Assembly: GCA_903644035.1 (NCBI GenBank)
Contig: CAHJXG010000273.1
Coordinates: 1-16,173, forward strand
Direction of reading: 5' to 3'
Origin: Rhodospirillales bacterium
Lineage (GTDB): Bacteria > Pseudomonadota > Alphaproteobacteria > Acetobacterales > Acetobacteraceae
DNA length: 16,173 bases
Below the pieces are notes generated by a model. The model had not been told where the DNA came from. It saw only the letters and a program-made list of their open reading frames with translations, and searched no databases. This document shows positions 1 through 7,411 of this stretch, piece by piece; the first letter of the stretch is position 1, and each line of letters begins with the position of its first letter. The translations under genes and the position numbers were made by a program.

Positions 1-27
1 CGCGCCGCCGGGTTCCGGGGCGCCTGA
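1..27 (+). CDS. 3' end of an upstream gene, probably a urease beta or fused gamma/beta subunit (partial)
   Basis: The first 24 bases read in frame as RAAGFRGA and end at a TGA at 25-27, three bases before the ureC start. In most urease operons the gene directly before ureC encodes the beta subunit UreB or a fused gamma-beta subunit, so that is the likely identity. Eight residues are too few to show homology; the call rests on position and spacing only. Confidence 0.35.
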   Translation, partial: RAAGFRGA

Positions 28-30
28 GCC

Positions 31-1743
31 ATGGCCCGCATCACCCGCGCCGAGTACGCGGCGCTGTATGGCCCGACGACGGGCGACGGCATCCGCCTCG
101 GCGACACGGCGCTGATCGCCGTCGTGGAGCACGACCACGCCGTCTATGGCGACGAGTGCCTGCACGGCGGCGGCAAGACGCTGCGGGACGGGATCGGCCT
201 CGCGTCGGGCGTGACCAGCGCGGGCGGCGCGCTCGACATGCTGCTGTGCAACGTGGTGCTGATCGACCCCGTGCTGGGCATCGTCAAGGGCGACCTCGGC
301 CTTCGCGGCGGGCGTGTCGCCGGGTTCGGCAAGGCCGGCAACCCCGCGGTGATGGACGGGGTCGACCCGCGGCTGATCGTCGGCGCCGGGACCACGGTGC
401 GGGACTGCGAGGGGCTGATCGCGACGCCCGGCGCCATCGACGTGCACGTGCACTTCGACAGCGCGCAGCTCTGCGAGCACGCCATCGCCTCGGGCATCAC
501 CACCATGCTGGGCGGCTCCTTGGGGCCGATCACCGTGGGCATCGATTCCGGCGGGCCGTTCAACACCGCGCGGATGCTGCAGGCGGCGGAGGCGTGGCCG
601 ATCAACTTCGGCTTCCTGGGCCGCGGCAACGCGCACCACCCGGACGCGCTGATTGAGCAGATGCGGACCGGGTGCCTCGGGCTGAAGATCCACGAGGACT
701 GGGGCGCGATGCCGGCCACCATCGACGCCTGCCTGCGCGTGGCGGACGCGCTCGACTTCCAGGTGCAGCTCCACACCGACACGCTGAACGAGAGCGGCTT
801 CGTCGAGGACACCCTGGCCGCCATCGCCGGGCGCACGATCCACATGTACCACACGGAGGGCGCGGGCGGCGGCCACGCGCCGGACATCATCCGGGTGGCG
901 GGCGTGCCGCACTGCCTGCCCAGCTCGACCAACCCCACCAATCCCTACACGGTCAACACCTTCGACGAGCACCTCGACATGACCATGGTGTGCCATCACC
1001 TGAACCCGCGCGTGCCGGAGGACGTGGCCTTCGCCGAGAGCCGCATCCGCCCGCAGACCATCGCGGCGGAGGACGTGCTGCACGACATCGGCGCGATCTC
1101 CATGCTCGGCTCCGACAGCCAGGGGATGGGGCGCATCCACGAGGTGATCTGCCGCACCTGGCAGCTGGCCAGCAAGATGAAGGAGCAGCGCGGCCCCTTG
1201 CCGGAGGACGCGCCGGGCCGCGGGGACAACGCGCGCATCCTGCGCTACATCGCGAAGTACACGATCAACGCCGCCCGCACCTTCGGCATCGCCGCTCACG
1301 TCGGCTCCTTGGAGGACGGCAAGATGGCGGACATCGTCGTCTGGCGCCCGGCGTTCTTCGGCATCAAGCCGGAGCTGGTCATCAAGGGCGGCTTCATCGC
1401 CTGGGGCGCCATGGGCGACAGCGCCGCGTCGCTAATGACCTGCGAGCCGCTGATGCTGCGCCCGCAATGGGGCGCGTTCGGCCGGGCCAAGCAGGCGCTG
1501 TCGGCGTGCTTCGTGCACCCGAGCGCCATCGAGGACGGGCTGGGCGCGCAGCTTGGCCTGCACAAGGCGCTGCTGCCGGCCAGCGGCACGCGCGGATTGC
1601 GGAAATCGGACATGCTGCGCAACGACGCCTGCCCGGAGATGCGCGTCGATCCGCAGACCTTCGACGTGTATGTCGATGGCGTGCTCGCCACCTGCGAGCC
1701 GGCCGCGGAGGTGCCGCTCGCCCGGCGCTACATGCTGCGATGA
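31..1743 (+). CDS. ureC: Urease alpha (catalytic) subunit
   Basis: This is the large subunit of the cytoplasmic nickel enzyme that hydrolyses urea to ammonia and carbamate. It has 570 residues, the usual family length. Against Klebsiella urease, recalled from knowledge, every active-site residue is present: nickel ligands His139 and His141 (motif DVHVH), the lysine to be carbamylated Lys219 (GLKIHEDWG), substrate-binding His221, nickel ligands His248 and His274, the flap pair Cys321-His322 (MVCHHL) and nickel ligand Asp362 (GSDSQGMGR). The stretch after His141 is unusual: [11 protein letters not shown] replaces the common WICPQQAEEAL type, and the shift in ligand numbering implies about three residues fewer between His141 and Lys219. 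The C-terminal part reads [10 protein letters not shown] and ends PLARRYMLR, close to the normal ending. The gene overlaps ureG by four bases (ATGA). It is probably functional but belongs to a divergent urease branch. Identity as an alpha subunit is near certain. Confidence 0.97.
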   Translation: MARITRAEYAALYGPTTGDGIRLGDTALIAVVEHDHAVYGDECLHGGGKTLRDGIGLASGVTSAGGALDMLLCNVVLIDPVLGIVKGDLGLRGGRVAGFGKAGNPAVMDGVDPRLIVGAGTTVRDCEGLIATPGAIDVHVHFDSAQLCEHAIASGITTMLGGSLGPITVGIDSGGPFNTARMLQAAEAWPINFGFLGRGNAHHPDALIEQMRTGCLGLKIHEDWGAMPATIDACLRVADALDFQVQLHTDTLNESGFVEDTLAAIAGRTIHMYHTEGAGGGHAPDIIRVAGVPHCLPSSTNPTNPYTVNTFDEHLDMTMVCHHLNPRVPEDVAFAESRIRPQTIAAEDVLHDIGAISMLGSDSQGMGRIHEVICRTWQLASKMKEQRGPLPEDAPGRGDNARILRYIAKYTINAARTFGIAAHVGSLEDGKMADIVVWRPAFFGIKPELVIKGGFIAWGAMGDSAASLMTCEPLMLRPQWGAFGRAKQALSACFVHPSAIEDGLGAQLGLHKALLPASGTRGLRKSDMLRNDACPEMRVDPQTFDVYVDGVLATCEPAAEVPLARRYMLR

Positions 1744-2348
1744 CCGCGGCGCGCGTCGGCATCGGCGGCCCCGTCGGCTCCGGCAAGACCGCGCTGATCG
1801 AGGCGCTGATCCCCGTGCTGACGGCACGCGGCATCGACCTCGCGGTGGTCACCAACGACCTGGTGACGGAGGAGGACGCCGAGCGCCTGCGCCGGTCCGG
1901 CCTGATCGACCCGCGCCGCGTCGCCGCCGTGGAGGCCGGCGCCTGCCCCCACACGGTGATCCGCGAGGACCCGACGCTCAACATCGTCGCGGGCGACGCG
2001 CTGGAGCGGCGCTGGCCCGGCCTCGACCTGCTGATCTACGAATCCGGCGGCGACAACCTCGCCTCGACCTTCTCGCTCGACCTCGTGGACTGGTGGATCT
2101 TCGTGATCGACGTGGCCGGCGGCGGCGACATCCCGCGCAAGCGCGGACCCGGCGTGCTGCGCTGCGACCTGCTGGTGGTCAACAAGACCGACCTCGCGCC
2201 GCACGTGGGCGTCGACCTGCCGCTGATGCTCGCCGAGGCCGGGGCCGTTCGGGAGGGGCGTCCCGTGGTCGCCACCGACGCGCGGGGCGGGGCGGGGATC
2301 GCGGCCGTGGCCGACAGCCTGTGCCGCGCGGTCCTGTTTGACCGCTGA
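1740..2348 (+). CDS. ureG: Urease accessory GTPase UreG (nickel delivery)
   Basis: UreG is a SIMIBI-class GTPase that dimerises on nickel and powers metal insertion into apo-urease together with UreD/UreF. The 202-residue product has the P-loop GPVGSGKT near residues 10-17, the switch-region stretch [10 protein letters not shown], the nickel-binding Cys-Pro-His motif at residues 69-71 (CPHTVIRED), the [12 protein letters not shown] segment and the guanine-specificity motif NKTD at 148-151. There is no His-rich N-terminal extension, so nickel storage must lie elsewhere, for example in UreE. The ATG start overlaps the ureC stop by four bases, implying translational coupling. Its own 3' end runs into ureD. 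UreG directly after UreC, with no UreE or UreF between them, is not the classical enterobacterial order. Length and motifs leave little doubt. Confidence 0.97.
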   Translation: MTAARVGIGGPVGSGKTALIEALIPVLTARGIDLAVVTNDLVTEEDAERLRRSGLIDPRRVAAVEAGACPHTVIREDPTLNIVAGDALERRWPGLDLLIYESGGDNLASTFSLDLVDWWIFVIDVAGGGDIPRKRGPGVLRCDLLVVNKTDLAPHVGVDLPLMLAEAGAVREGRPVVATDARGGAGIAAVADSLCRAVLFDR

Positions 2349-3156
2349 GGCGGGCGTCGAGGCCACGCTCGGTTTCGCGGTTGCGGGCGGGCGCACGGGC
2401 CTGCTGCGCCAGCACGTGCCCTACCCGTTCCACGTGACGCGGCCGTTCCACCTCGATGCCGGGCGGCCGGACCTCGCGACCCTGTACCTGCAATCCGCCT
2501 CCGGCGGCGTCTATCGCGGCGAGCGCCTCGGCCTGTCCGTCGCGATGGGGGAGGGGGCTGCGGCCTTCGTCACCACGCAGTCGGCGACGGTCGTGCATGA
2601 CTGCCGCGGCCGGCCCGCGGCGTTGGACGTGCGGCTGTCGCTGGCACGCGGCAGCCTGCTGGCCTACGCCCCGGACCCACTCGTGCTGTTCCCCGGGGCG
2701 GCGCTGCGCACGACGCTCCATGTGGCGCTCGGGCCGGGCGCGGTCGCGGTGTGCCAGGAGGGCTTCGCCTGCCATGACCCGGGCGGCCGAGGCGCCCCGT
2801 TCGACCACATCCAGGCCGAGACGGTCGTCCATGGCCCGGACGGCGCGTTGCGCATGACCGACCGCGGGCTGATCGCCGGCGCCACGCTCGGGGCCGCCGC
2901 CTCGCCGCTGGGTCCTCATCAGGCGGCCGGCAGCGTGCTCCTGCTCGGCATGGCCCTGGAGGACGGCAAGGCGTTGCAGGCGAGGATCGACCGCCTGGGC
3001 TGCCTGTCCGGCCTCTCCGCGCTGCCCAACAATGCGGGTACCGGGATACGCCTGCTGGCCCCGGACGGCGGGCGGCTCTCCCTTGCGCTGGCGCTGGCAT
3101 TCAACGAATGTTTCCGCGCCGCATCCGGCATCGACCCGGCGCCCCGCCGGAAATAG
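2338..3156 (+). CDS. ureD: Urease accessory protein UreD
   Basis: UreD binds apo-urease and, with UreF and UreG, forms the complex that carries nickel to the active site. The 272-residue product matches the family length and shows its typical course: [12 protein letters not shown] early, a [16 protein letters not shown] stretch near residue 85, then [23 protein letters not shown]. The sequence is recognisable but divergent, as is its partner UreC. The start is the TTG at 2338, which overlaps the end of ureG by 11 bases. No ATG or GTG suits the N-terminus, and the homologous part begins within about ten codons ([13 protein letters not shown]). Overlap with ureG implies coupled translation. UreD is normally encoded first or next to ureF; here it closes the operon. 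Confidence 0.92.
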   Translation: MTAEAGVEATLGFAVAGGRTGLLRQHVPYPFHVTRPFHLDAGRPDLATLYLQSASGGVYRGERLGLSVAMGEGAAAFVTTQSATVVHDCRGRPAALDVRLSLARGSLLAYAPDPLVLFPGAALRTTLHVALGPGAVAVCQEGFACHDPGGRGAPFDHIQAETVVHGPDGALRMTDRGLIAGATLGAAASPLGPHQAAGSVLLLGMALEDGKALQARIDRLGCLSGLSALPNNAGTGIRLLAPDGGRLSLALALAFNECFRAASGIDPAPRRK

Positions 3157-3256
3157 CGCCTTCCGCTACCATACGATCATCAAGGCGTCCCGGCGGGCGC
3201 CAACCCATAGGGGACGGACGCATTGGCTCTGCATGGCGGCATCAAAGGTCCTCAGC

Positions 3257-3271
3257 CCGGCCCAGGGCCGG
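3257..3271. promoter_or_regulatory. 15-bp perfect inverted repeat just before the amiC ribosome binding site
   Basis: The bases CCGGCCCAGGGCCGG form two 7-bp arms around a single A, ending two bases before the AGGGA ribosome binding site of amiC. A one-base centre is too tight for a full hairpin, so the symmetry would suit a dimeric DNA-binding protein, or a 5-bp stem with a 5-base loop that could mask the ribosome binding site. GC-rich palindromes arise by chance in such DNA, so the role is speculative. The rest of the 125-bp ureD-amiC gap (3157-3281) shows only a 6-bp inverted repeat with a 19-base loop (CGCCTT at 3157, AAGGCG at 3182). I see no convincing promoter there. Confidence 0.25.
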
Positions 3272-3281
3272 CAGGGACCCC

Positions 3282-4430
3282 ATGAACCCGCCCTGGCGCT
3301 TCGGCCTGCTCTGCTCCCAGACCGGCGTCACGGCGCGGGTCGAGACGACGCAGCTCAACGCATCCCTGCTGGCCATCGAGCAGCTCAACCAGGCCGGCGG
3401 CGTCGCCGGGCGCCTGATCGAGCCTCTCGTCTGCGACCCGGCCTCCAACCCCAAGCAGTTCGCGGCCATGGCCGAGCGCCTGCTCAACCACGGGCGCGCC
3501 CGGCTGCTTTTTGGCTGCTACATGTCGAGCACCCGCAAGGCCGTGCTGCCGCTCGTCGAGTCCTACCGCGGGCTGCTGTTCTACCCGACGCTGTACGAGG
3601 GCTTCGAATACTCGAAGCACTGCATCTACACGGGCGCGGCCCCGAACCAGAACTCGATGCAGTTGGCGAGATACCTGTTCGGAGCCTATGGCAGGCGCTT
3701 CTTCTTCGTGGGGTCCAACTACGTGTATCCCTACGAATCCAACCGCATCATGGCCGAGCTGATCCGGCAGGCCGGCGGCGCCGTGCTGGACGAGATCTAC
3801 GTGCCCCTGGCGCCCCAGCCTGGCGACTTCGAAAAGGCGATCCGCGGGATCGCCCGCACGAAGCCGGACGTCGTCTTCTCGACCGTCGTGGGAGAGGGCA
3901 CGGCCATGTTCCATGATGCCTTCCACAAGGCCGGGTTCGATCCGGTCCGGCTGCCCATCGCCAGCCTCACCACCGGCGAGGCGGAGGTGGCGGACATGAC
4001 GCCCGAGGCCGCCTGCGGCCACGTCACCGCAGCGCCCTTCTTCGACATCCTCCCCGGCCCTGCCGCCGCCGGCTTCGTCTCCGCCTACCGCGCGCGCTTC
4101 GGCGCGGACGCCCCGGTCCCGGCAGCGGCGGAGGCCGCGTACTTCCAGGTGATGCTGGCGGCAAAGGCGATCGGGCAGGCCGGCAGCGACGACCCCGCGC
4201 TCGTGCAGGCGGCGCTGGCAGAGTGCGAATACGATGCGCCGCAGGGCCGCGTGCGGATCGACCGCGACAACAACCACACGTATCTCTGGCCCCGCGTCGC
4301 CCGCCTGAATGCCGCCGGGCGGTTCGAGCTGGTTTGGAACGCCCGGACGCCGGTCAAGCCGGACCCATACCGCGTGACGCAGACGCTTGACGGGTGGCCG
4401 GACGACGCCGTCCACCAGCCCCCCGCCTGA
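3282..4430 (+). CDS. amiC: AmiC: cytoplasmic amide sensor, negative regulator of AmiR
   Basis: AmiC is a type I periplasmic-binding-protein fold that works in the cytoplasm. It holds AmiR inactive and releases it when a short amide binds. The 382-residue product follows P. aeruginosa AmiC along its whole length, including LLCSQTGVT at the start, GCYMSSTRKAVLP at residues 78-90, LLFYPTLYEGFEYS at 98-111, FSTVVGEGTA, IASLTTGEAEVADM and RPDPY-like KPDPY near the end. Tyr80, Ser82, Tyr101 and Thr103 occupy the positions of the amide-contacting Tyr83, Ser85, Tyr104 and Thr106 of the Pseudomonas protein, as I recall them. There is no signal peptide, which separates a sensor from a transport receptor. 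I chose the ATG at 3282 because homology begins there and AGGGA lies just upstream; the reading frame is open further upstream. amiR follows after 21 bases. Confidence 0.94.
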   Translation: MNPPWRFGLLCSQTGVTARVETTQLNASLLAIEQLNQAGGVAGRLIEPLVCDPASNPKQFAAMAERLLNHGRARLLFGCYMSSTRKAVLPLVESYRGLLFYPTLYEGFEYSKHCIYTGAAPNQNSMQLARYLFGAYGRRFFFVGSNYVYPYESNRIMAELIRQAGGAVLDEIYVPLAPQPGDFEKAIRGIARTKPDVVFSTVVGEGTAMFHDAFHKAGFDPVRLPIASLTTGEAEVADMTPEAACGHVTAAPFFDILPGPAAAGFVSAYRARFGADAPVPAAAEAAYFQVMLAAKAIGQAGSDDPALVQAALAECEYDAPQGRVRIDRDNNHTYLWPRVARLNAAGRFELVWNARTPVKPDPYRVTQTLDGWPDDAVHQPPA

Positions 4431-4451
4431 CGGCCGGTCCGGGTCGCATCC

Positions 4452-5060
4452 GTGCCGATCCAGATCCTCCGTGACCTGCGCGGCCTGCGCGTCGATGTCA
4501 TCCACCCGCCGGACAGCGAGGGCGTCAGCCTGGTCGAGCACCTGCGGCGCATCGGCTGCACCGTGTCCACCGCCTGGCCGGTGCCGGAGGCGCTGGCGCC
4601 CATGGCCGACGTCGTCCTGCTGGCCATCGACCACGACAGCCGCGAGCCGCTGCGCCGGCTGTTCAAGGGCCGCGACCGGATCACGCCAACCCTGATCGCC
4701 ATCGTCGGCTACGAGAACCCGTCGGTCCTGCAGCTCGTGCTGGAGGCCGGCGCCCATGCCGTCATCGAGCGCCCGGTGCGCCCGTTCGGCCTGCTGACCC
4801 AGCTTGCCGTCGCCCGCAGCCTCTGGCTGCAGCAGCAGGAGGCGCTGCGCCGGGCGCAGACGCTGGAGCGCAAGCTGGCCGGCATCCAGCGCGTCCAGCG
4901 GGCGAAGTCGATCCTCATGGACGGGCAGGGCCTGTCGGAGGACGCCGCCCACCAGAACATCCGCAAGCAGGCCATGGGCAAGCGGATCAGCATGGAGGAG
5001 GTGGCCGACGCGATCATCGGCGCAAACAAGCTCTTGAACTTCCGCGGGAACGCCGACTAA
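4452..5060 (+). CDS. amiR: AmiR: ANTAR-domain transcription antiterminator
   Basis: AmiR is an RNA-binding regulator that prevents termination in the leader of amide genes once AmiC lets it go. The 202-residue product has an N-terminal pseudo-receiver domain (about 10-120), a helical coiled coil (about 123-146, WLQQQEALRRAQTLERKL) and a C-terminal ANTAR domain (about 140-195). The ANTAR domain carries the typical pattern AKSILM, then a Gly, Glu-Asp-Ala-Ala, IRKQAM and EEVADAII. The residue ending strand three, where a true receiver has its phosphorylated Asp, is Ala58, so control should be by AmiC binding rather than a kinase, as in P. aeruginosa. Translation starts at a GTG with a poor ribosome binding site, 21 bases after amiC, which may keep the amount low or coupled to AmiC. 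The likely RNA target begins 13 bases after its stop codon. Confidence 0.94.
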   Translation: MPIQILRDLRGLRVDVIHPPDSEGVSLVEHLRRIGCTVSTAWPVPEALAPMADVVLLAIDHDSREPLRRLFKGRDRITPTLIAIVGYENPSVLQLVLEAGAHAVIERPVRPFGLLTQLAVARSLWLQQQEALRRAQTLERKLAGIQRVQRAKSILMDGQGLSEDAAHQNIRKQAMGKRISMEEVADAIIGANKLLNFRGNAD

Positions 5061-5063
5061 GCT
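5034..5063 (+). promoter_or_regulatory. Weak candidate promoter inside the end of amiR
   Basis: TTGAAC at 5034-5039 and TAAGCT at 5058-5063 are 18 bases apart and weakly resemble sigma-70 -35 and -10 boxes. A transcript from here would begin near 5070, immediately before the first leader hairpin. The position is attractive but the match is poor. The transporter and amidase may instead be transcribed by read-through from amiC. Confidence 0.2.
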
Positions 5064-5072
5064 GGGATTAAC

Positions 5073-5121
5073 GGCGGGAATGACCCGCTCACGCCCCGGC
5101 ACCAATGACGTTGCCCGGGCG
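5073..5121 (+). ncRNA. Two-hairpin ANTAR-type RNA element in the leader of the transporter-amidase genes
   Basis: ANTAR proteins bind two neighbouring hairpins whose six-base loops have A at position 1 and G at position 4. Hairpin 1 (5073-5089) has the arms GGCGGG and CCCGCT around AATGA, six continuous pairs including one G-U. With one bulged G it can instead show the hexaloop AATGAC at 5079-5084. Hairpin 2 has the arms CGCCCCGGCACC (5092-5103) and GTTGCCCGGGCG (5110-5121), ten pairs and two mismatches, closing exactly on the hexaloop AATGAC at 5104-5109. The two loops are identical and 25 bases apart. The element lies between amiR, which encodes an ANTAR protein, and the genes it would be expected to control. 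Folding was done by hand. The loop rule is recalled from studies of ANTAR targets; the function is inferred from both. Confidence 0.65.
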
Positions 5122-5137
5122 AGGCCATACGGCCTGC
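5119..5137 (+). promoter_or_regulatory. Leader hairpin that competes with the base of ANTAR hairpin 2
   Basis: AGGCC (5122-5126) and GGCCT (5131-5135) pair perfectly around ATAC. With G121 bulged, the stem extends to G119-C137 and C120-G136. Those extra bases are also the 3' foot of ANTAR hairpin 2, so the two folds partly exclude each other. GGCCTGC (5131-5137) can alternatively pair with GCAG and GCC at 5148-5156, which would tie up the 5' arm of the terminator candidate downstream. No uridine run follows, so this is a switch helix rather than a terminator by itself. Confidence 0.35.
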
Positions 5138-5151
5138 ACTCCTCATCGCAG

Positions 5152-5172
5152 AAGCCATGCGGGCTTTGTCTT
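5152..5172 (+). terminator. Candidate intrinsic terminator in the leader, the likely target of antitermination
   Basis: AAGCC (5152-5156) and GGCTT (5162-5166) form a 5-bp stem around ATGCG, followed by the U-rich stretch TTGTCTT within 5165-5172. The stem is short, so it is weak as a terminator on its own. Its 5' arm can also pair with 5131-5137, which would give an on/off switch with the upstream ANTAR hairpins. A Rho-dependent mechanism is an alternative. Confidence 0.35.
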
Positions 5173-5196
5173 GGCCGCAGCTCTGGCTTGCATCCG

Positions 5197-5236
5197 GCTG
5201 GACGATGCTGTCCGGCGTCTCAGCACAATCAGGAGG
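5197..5236 (+). promoter_or_regulatory. Hairpin and ribosome binding site before the receptor gene
   Basis: GCTGGAC (5197-5203) and GTCCGGC (5210-5216) form a 7-bp stem including one G-U pair around the hexaloop GATGCT. The loop starts with G, so it does not meet the ANTAR rule. It stands 14 bases before the AGGAGG at 5231-5236, which is the ribosome binding site of the receptor gene (11 bases before its ATG, slightly long). It could shape translation initiation, but nothing shows that it does. Confidence 0.3.
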
Positions 5237-5247
5237 CTTTCGCGCCC

Positions 5248-6507
5248 ATGGACACGACGACACGCTTGACGACACGACGGACGGCGCTGCTCGGCGCGGC
5301 CGGGGCGCTCGCGGCGCCTTACTTCTTCCACCGTGCGGCGCGCGCGGCCGACGCGATCAAGGTGGGCGTGCTGTTCTCGCAGACCGGCGGTCTGTCGATC
5401 GTCGAGAAGTCGCTGAACGACGTGACGCTGATGGCGATCTCCGAGATCAACGCCAAGGGTGGCGTGCTGGGCCGCCCGGTGCAGGCCGTGGTGGAGGACG
5501 GCGCGTCCGACCCGAAGACCTTCAACGAGAAGGCGTCGAAGCTCGTCATCCAGGACAAGGTGCCGTCCGTGTTCGCCTGCTACACCTCGGCGAGCCGCAA
5601 GGCGGTGCTGCCGGTGTTCGAGCGGCGGCAGAGCCTGCTGCTGTATCCCACCTACTACGAGGGGTTCGAGTGCTCGAAGAACGTCGCCTACACCGGCGCC
5701 GTGCCGAACCAGCAGCTGTCGAACTTCATCCCCTGGATCACCAAGACGCTCGGCAAGAAGAAGTTCTTCATCGTGGGGTCGAACTACATCTACCCGCGCG
5801 AGATGGCCAAGGTCAGCAAGATCCTGATCGAGAAGAACGGCGGCCAATGGGTCGCCGACGAATACTTGGAACTCGGTGACTCCGAGTGGGGATCCATGGT
5901 CAACAAGATCAAGAACTCCGGCGCCGACGTGGTGCTGTCGAACGTCGTGGGCGACAGCGTCGTGGCCTTCTACCGGGAGTTCAAGAACCAGGGCCTGACC
6001 CAGGACAAGCTGCCGATCTGCGCCACCGTGACGTCGGAGATCGAGATCGCCGCGATGGGGCCGGAATACGCGGCGGGCAGCTTCACCTCTTTCCCGTATT
6101 TCATGGCCATCGACACCGACGCCAACAAGGCGTTCGTCGAGCGTTACCGGGCGTTCGTGAAGAACCCGAAGGCGGTGACGCACCATGCGCTCGAGTCCTC
6201 CTACTTCCAGGTGCACCTGTGGGCGCAGGCGGTGGCGAAGGCCGGGGAGGCGGCGCCCCTGCCGATCCGCAACGCGCTGGCGGGCCAGGAATTCGCCGCA
6301 CCGGGCGGGATGGTGAAGATCGAGCCGCAGAACCTGCACACCTGGCTCACGCCGCGCATCGCGCAGTGGCAGCCGGACGGGCAGGGCAAGATCATCGACG
6401 CCTACCAGGCACCGGTCATGCCGCTGCCCTACGTGGCCTACGGAGAGACCGACGGCGCGCCGTTCTGCACGGGGAAGGGCCTCGATACCGCGAGGCTGAA
6501 AGGCTAG
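5248..6507 (+). CDS. urtA: Substrate-binding receptor of an amide/urea ABC importer (UrtA/FmdD-like, Tat signal)
   Basis: The 419-residue product is the extracytoplasmic receptor that captures ligand for the importer encoded downstream. A twin-arginine signal (TTRRTALLGAAG, arginines at 10-11) with a hydrophobic stretch precedes an Ala-rich cleavage region near residue 33. The mature part begins IKVGVLFSQTGGLS and resembles UrtA and the short-chain amide receptor FmdD: ACYTSASRKAVLPVFE at 110-125, LLLYPTYYEGFECSKN, YTGAVPNQQ, GSNYIYPRE. Tyr112, Ser114, Tyr133 and Thr135 match the pocket residues of AmiC, so the ligand is probably a short amide, urea or both. The ATG at 5248 is chosen for the signal peptide and the AGGAGG upstream; the frame is open further 5' but without similarity. 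The permease gene follows after seven bases. The urtA label reflects family, not proven substrate. Confidence 0.92.
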   Translation: MDTTTRLTTRRTALLGAAGALAAPYFFHRAARAADAIKVGVLFSQTGGLSIVEKSLNDVTLMAISEINAKGGVLGRPVQAVVEDGASDPKTFNEKASKLVIQDKVPSVFACYTSASRKAVLPVFERRQSLLLYPTYYEGFECSKNVAYTGAVPNQQLSNFIPWITKTLGKKKFFIVGSNYIYPREMAKVSKILIEKNGGQWVADEYLELGDSEWGSMVNKIKNSGADVVLSNVVGDSVVAFYREFKNQGLTQDKLPICATVTSEIEIAAMGPEYAAGSFTSFPYFMAIDTDANKAFVERYRAFVKNPKAVTHHALESSYFQVHLWAQAVAKAGEAAPLPIRNALAGQEFAAPGGMVKIEPQNLHTWLTPRIAQWQPDGQGKIIDAYQAPVMPLPYVAYGETDGAPFCTGKGLDTARLKG

Positions 6508-6514
6508 CCCAAGC

Positions 6515-7408
6515 ATGGCTGAGGTCGTGTTCATCGGCCTGAGCCTCGCCTCCGTCCTGCTGCTCGTGGCCTTGGGGCTTGCGATCACCTACGGGGCCAT
6601 GGGCGTCATCAACATGGCGCACGGCGAGATGGTGATGCTCGGCGCCTACACCACCGTGCTGACCCGGATCTACCTGCACCTCGACATCCTGGCGGCGATC
6701 CCGCTCGCCTTCATCGCCACCGCCCTGATCGGCTACGCCATCGAGCGCGTGGTGGTGCGCAGGCTGTATGGCCGGCTGCTCGACACCCTGCTCGCCACCT
6801 GGGGCGTCGCGATCCTGATCCAGCAGGCGGTGCGGCTCGAACTCGGCGCCTCGTTCTTCGGCCTGCACATCGCGGGCCTTGGACCCGGGCTGCAGAACGT
6901 GGCCGTGCCGCCGGAGCTGACCGGGGCGCTCACGCTGGGCAGCGTCCAGGTCAACGCGTTCCGGGCCTTCATCATCGGGGTCACGCTGCTGCTGACGCTC
7001 GTCACCTGGCTGCTGATGTATCGCACCTCCATCGGCATCCAGGTCCGCGCCATCATGCGCAACCCGCGCATGGCCGCCGCCTGCGGCATCGACGTGGACC
7101 GTGTCAACGCGCTCACCTTCGCCTACGGCTCGGGCCTCGCGGGCGTCGCGGGCGTCATGGTGTCGGGCTTCAAGACCGTGTTCCCCGACATGGGCACGCC
7201 CATGGTGGTCGATGCCTTCCTGGTGGTCGTGGTGGGCGGCGTCGGCAGCCTGCTCGGCTCCGTGTTCTCGGCGGGGCTGCTGGGTCAGCTCAACGGCGTC
7301 ACCGCGTTCCTGGCCAACGACATCATCGCCCGCGCCGTCGTGTTCGCCTTCGTCATCGCGGTCATCATGACCCGGCCGCGCGGCCTGTTCTCGCAAAAGG
7401 CGCGCTGA
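6515..7408 (+). CDS. urtB: ABC importer permease 1 (UrtB/LivH family)
   Basis: This 297-residue inner-membrane protein is one half of the importer channel. It is almost entirely hydrophobic, with about eight membrane spans by eye. It has the family signature GAMGVINMAHGEMVMLGAY (about residues 28-46) and the cytoplasmic coupling loop IQVRAIMRNPRMAAACGID (about 177-195) that contacts an ATPase. The length equals the core of UrtB; the long exported N-terminal domain of some UrtB proteins is absent. It lies seven bases after the receptor gene and four bases before the second permease, so all are one transcript. The urea-type permease is the best match; a general amino-acid permease is less likely given the receptor. 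Confidence 0.92.
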   Translation: MAEVVFIGLSLASVLLLVALGLAITYGAMGVINMAHGEMVMLGAYTTVLTRIYLHLDILAAIPLAFIATALIGYAIERVVVRRLYGRLLDTLLATWGVAILIQQAVRLELGASFFGLHIAGLGPGLQNVAVPPELTGALTLGSVQVNAFRAFIIGVTLLLTLVTWLLMYRTSIGIQVRAIMRNPRMAAACGIDVDRVNALTFAYGSGLAGVAGVMVSGFKTVFPDMGTPMVVDAFLVVVVGGVGSLLGSVFSAGLLGQLNGVTAFLANDIIARAVVFAFVIAVIMTRPRGLFSQKAR

Positions 7409-7411
7409 GCC

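Noticed and set aside
3252..5105. Long open frame of about 617 codons on the minus strand
   Set aside because: It runs opposite amiC and amiR, which have strong family motifs. The translation is low-complexity and rich in Arg, Gly, Asp and His, as expected for a shadow frame in GC-rich DNA.
5171..5192. Possible sigma-54 promoter (TTGGCC followed by TTGCA) before the receptor gene
   Set aside because: The distance between the GG and GC elements is 15 bases instead of the required 10, so it does not fit.
5197..5216. Third hexaloop hairpin as a further ANTAR site
   Set aside because: The loop GATGCT has G, not A, at position 1; only G at position 4 fits.
5248..6507. Reading the receptor gene as a second amiC
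   Set aside because: It has a clear Tat signal peptide and is followed directly by permease and ATPase genes, so it is a transport receptor.
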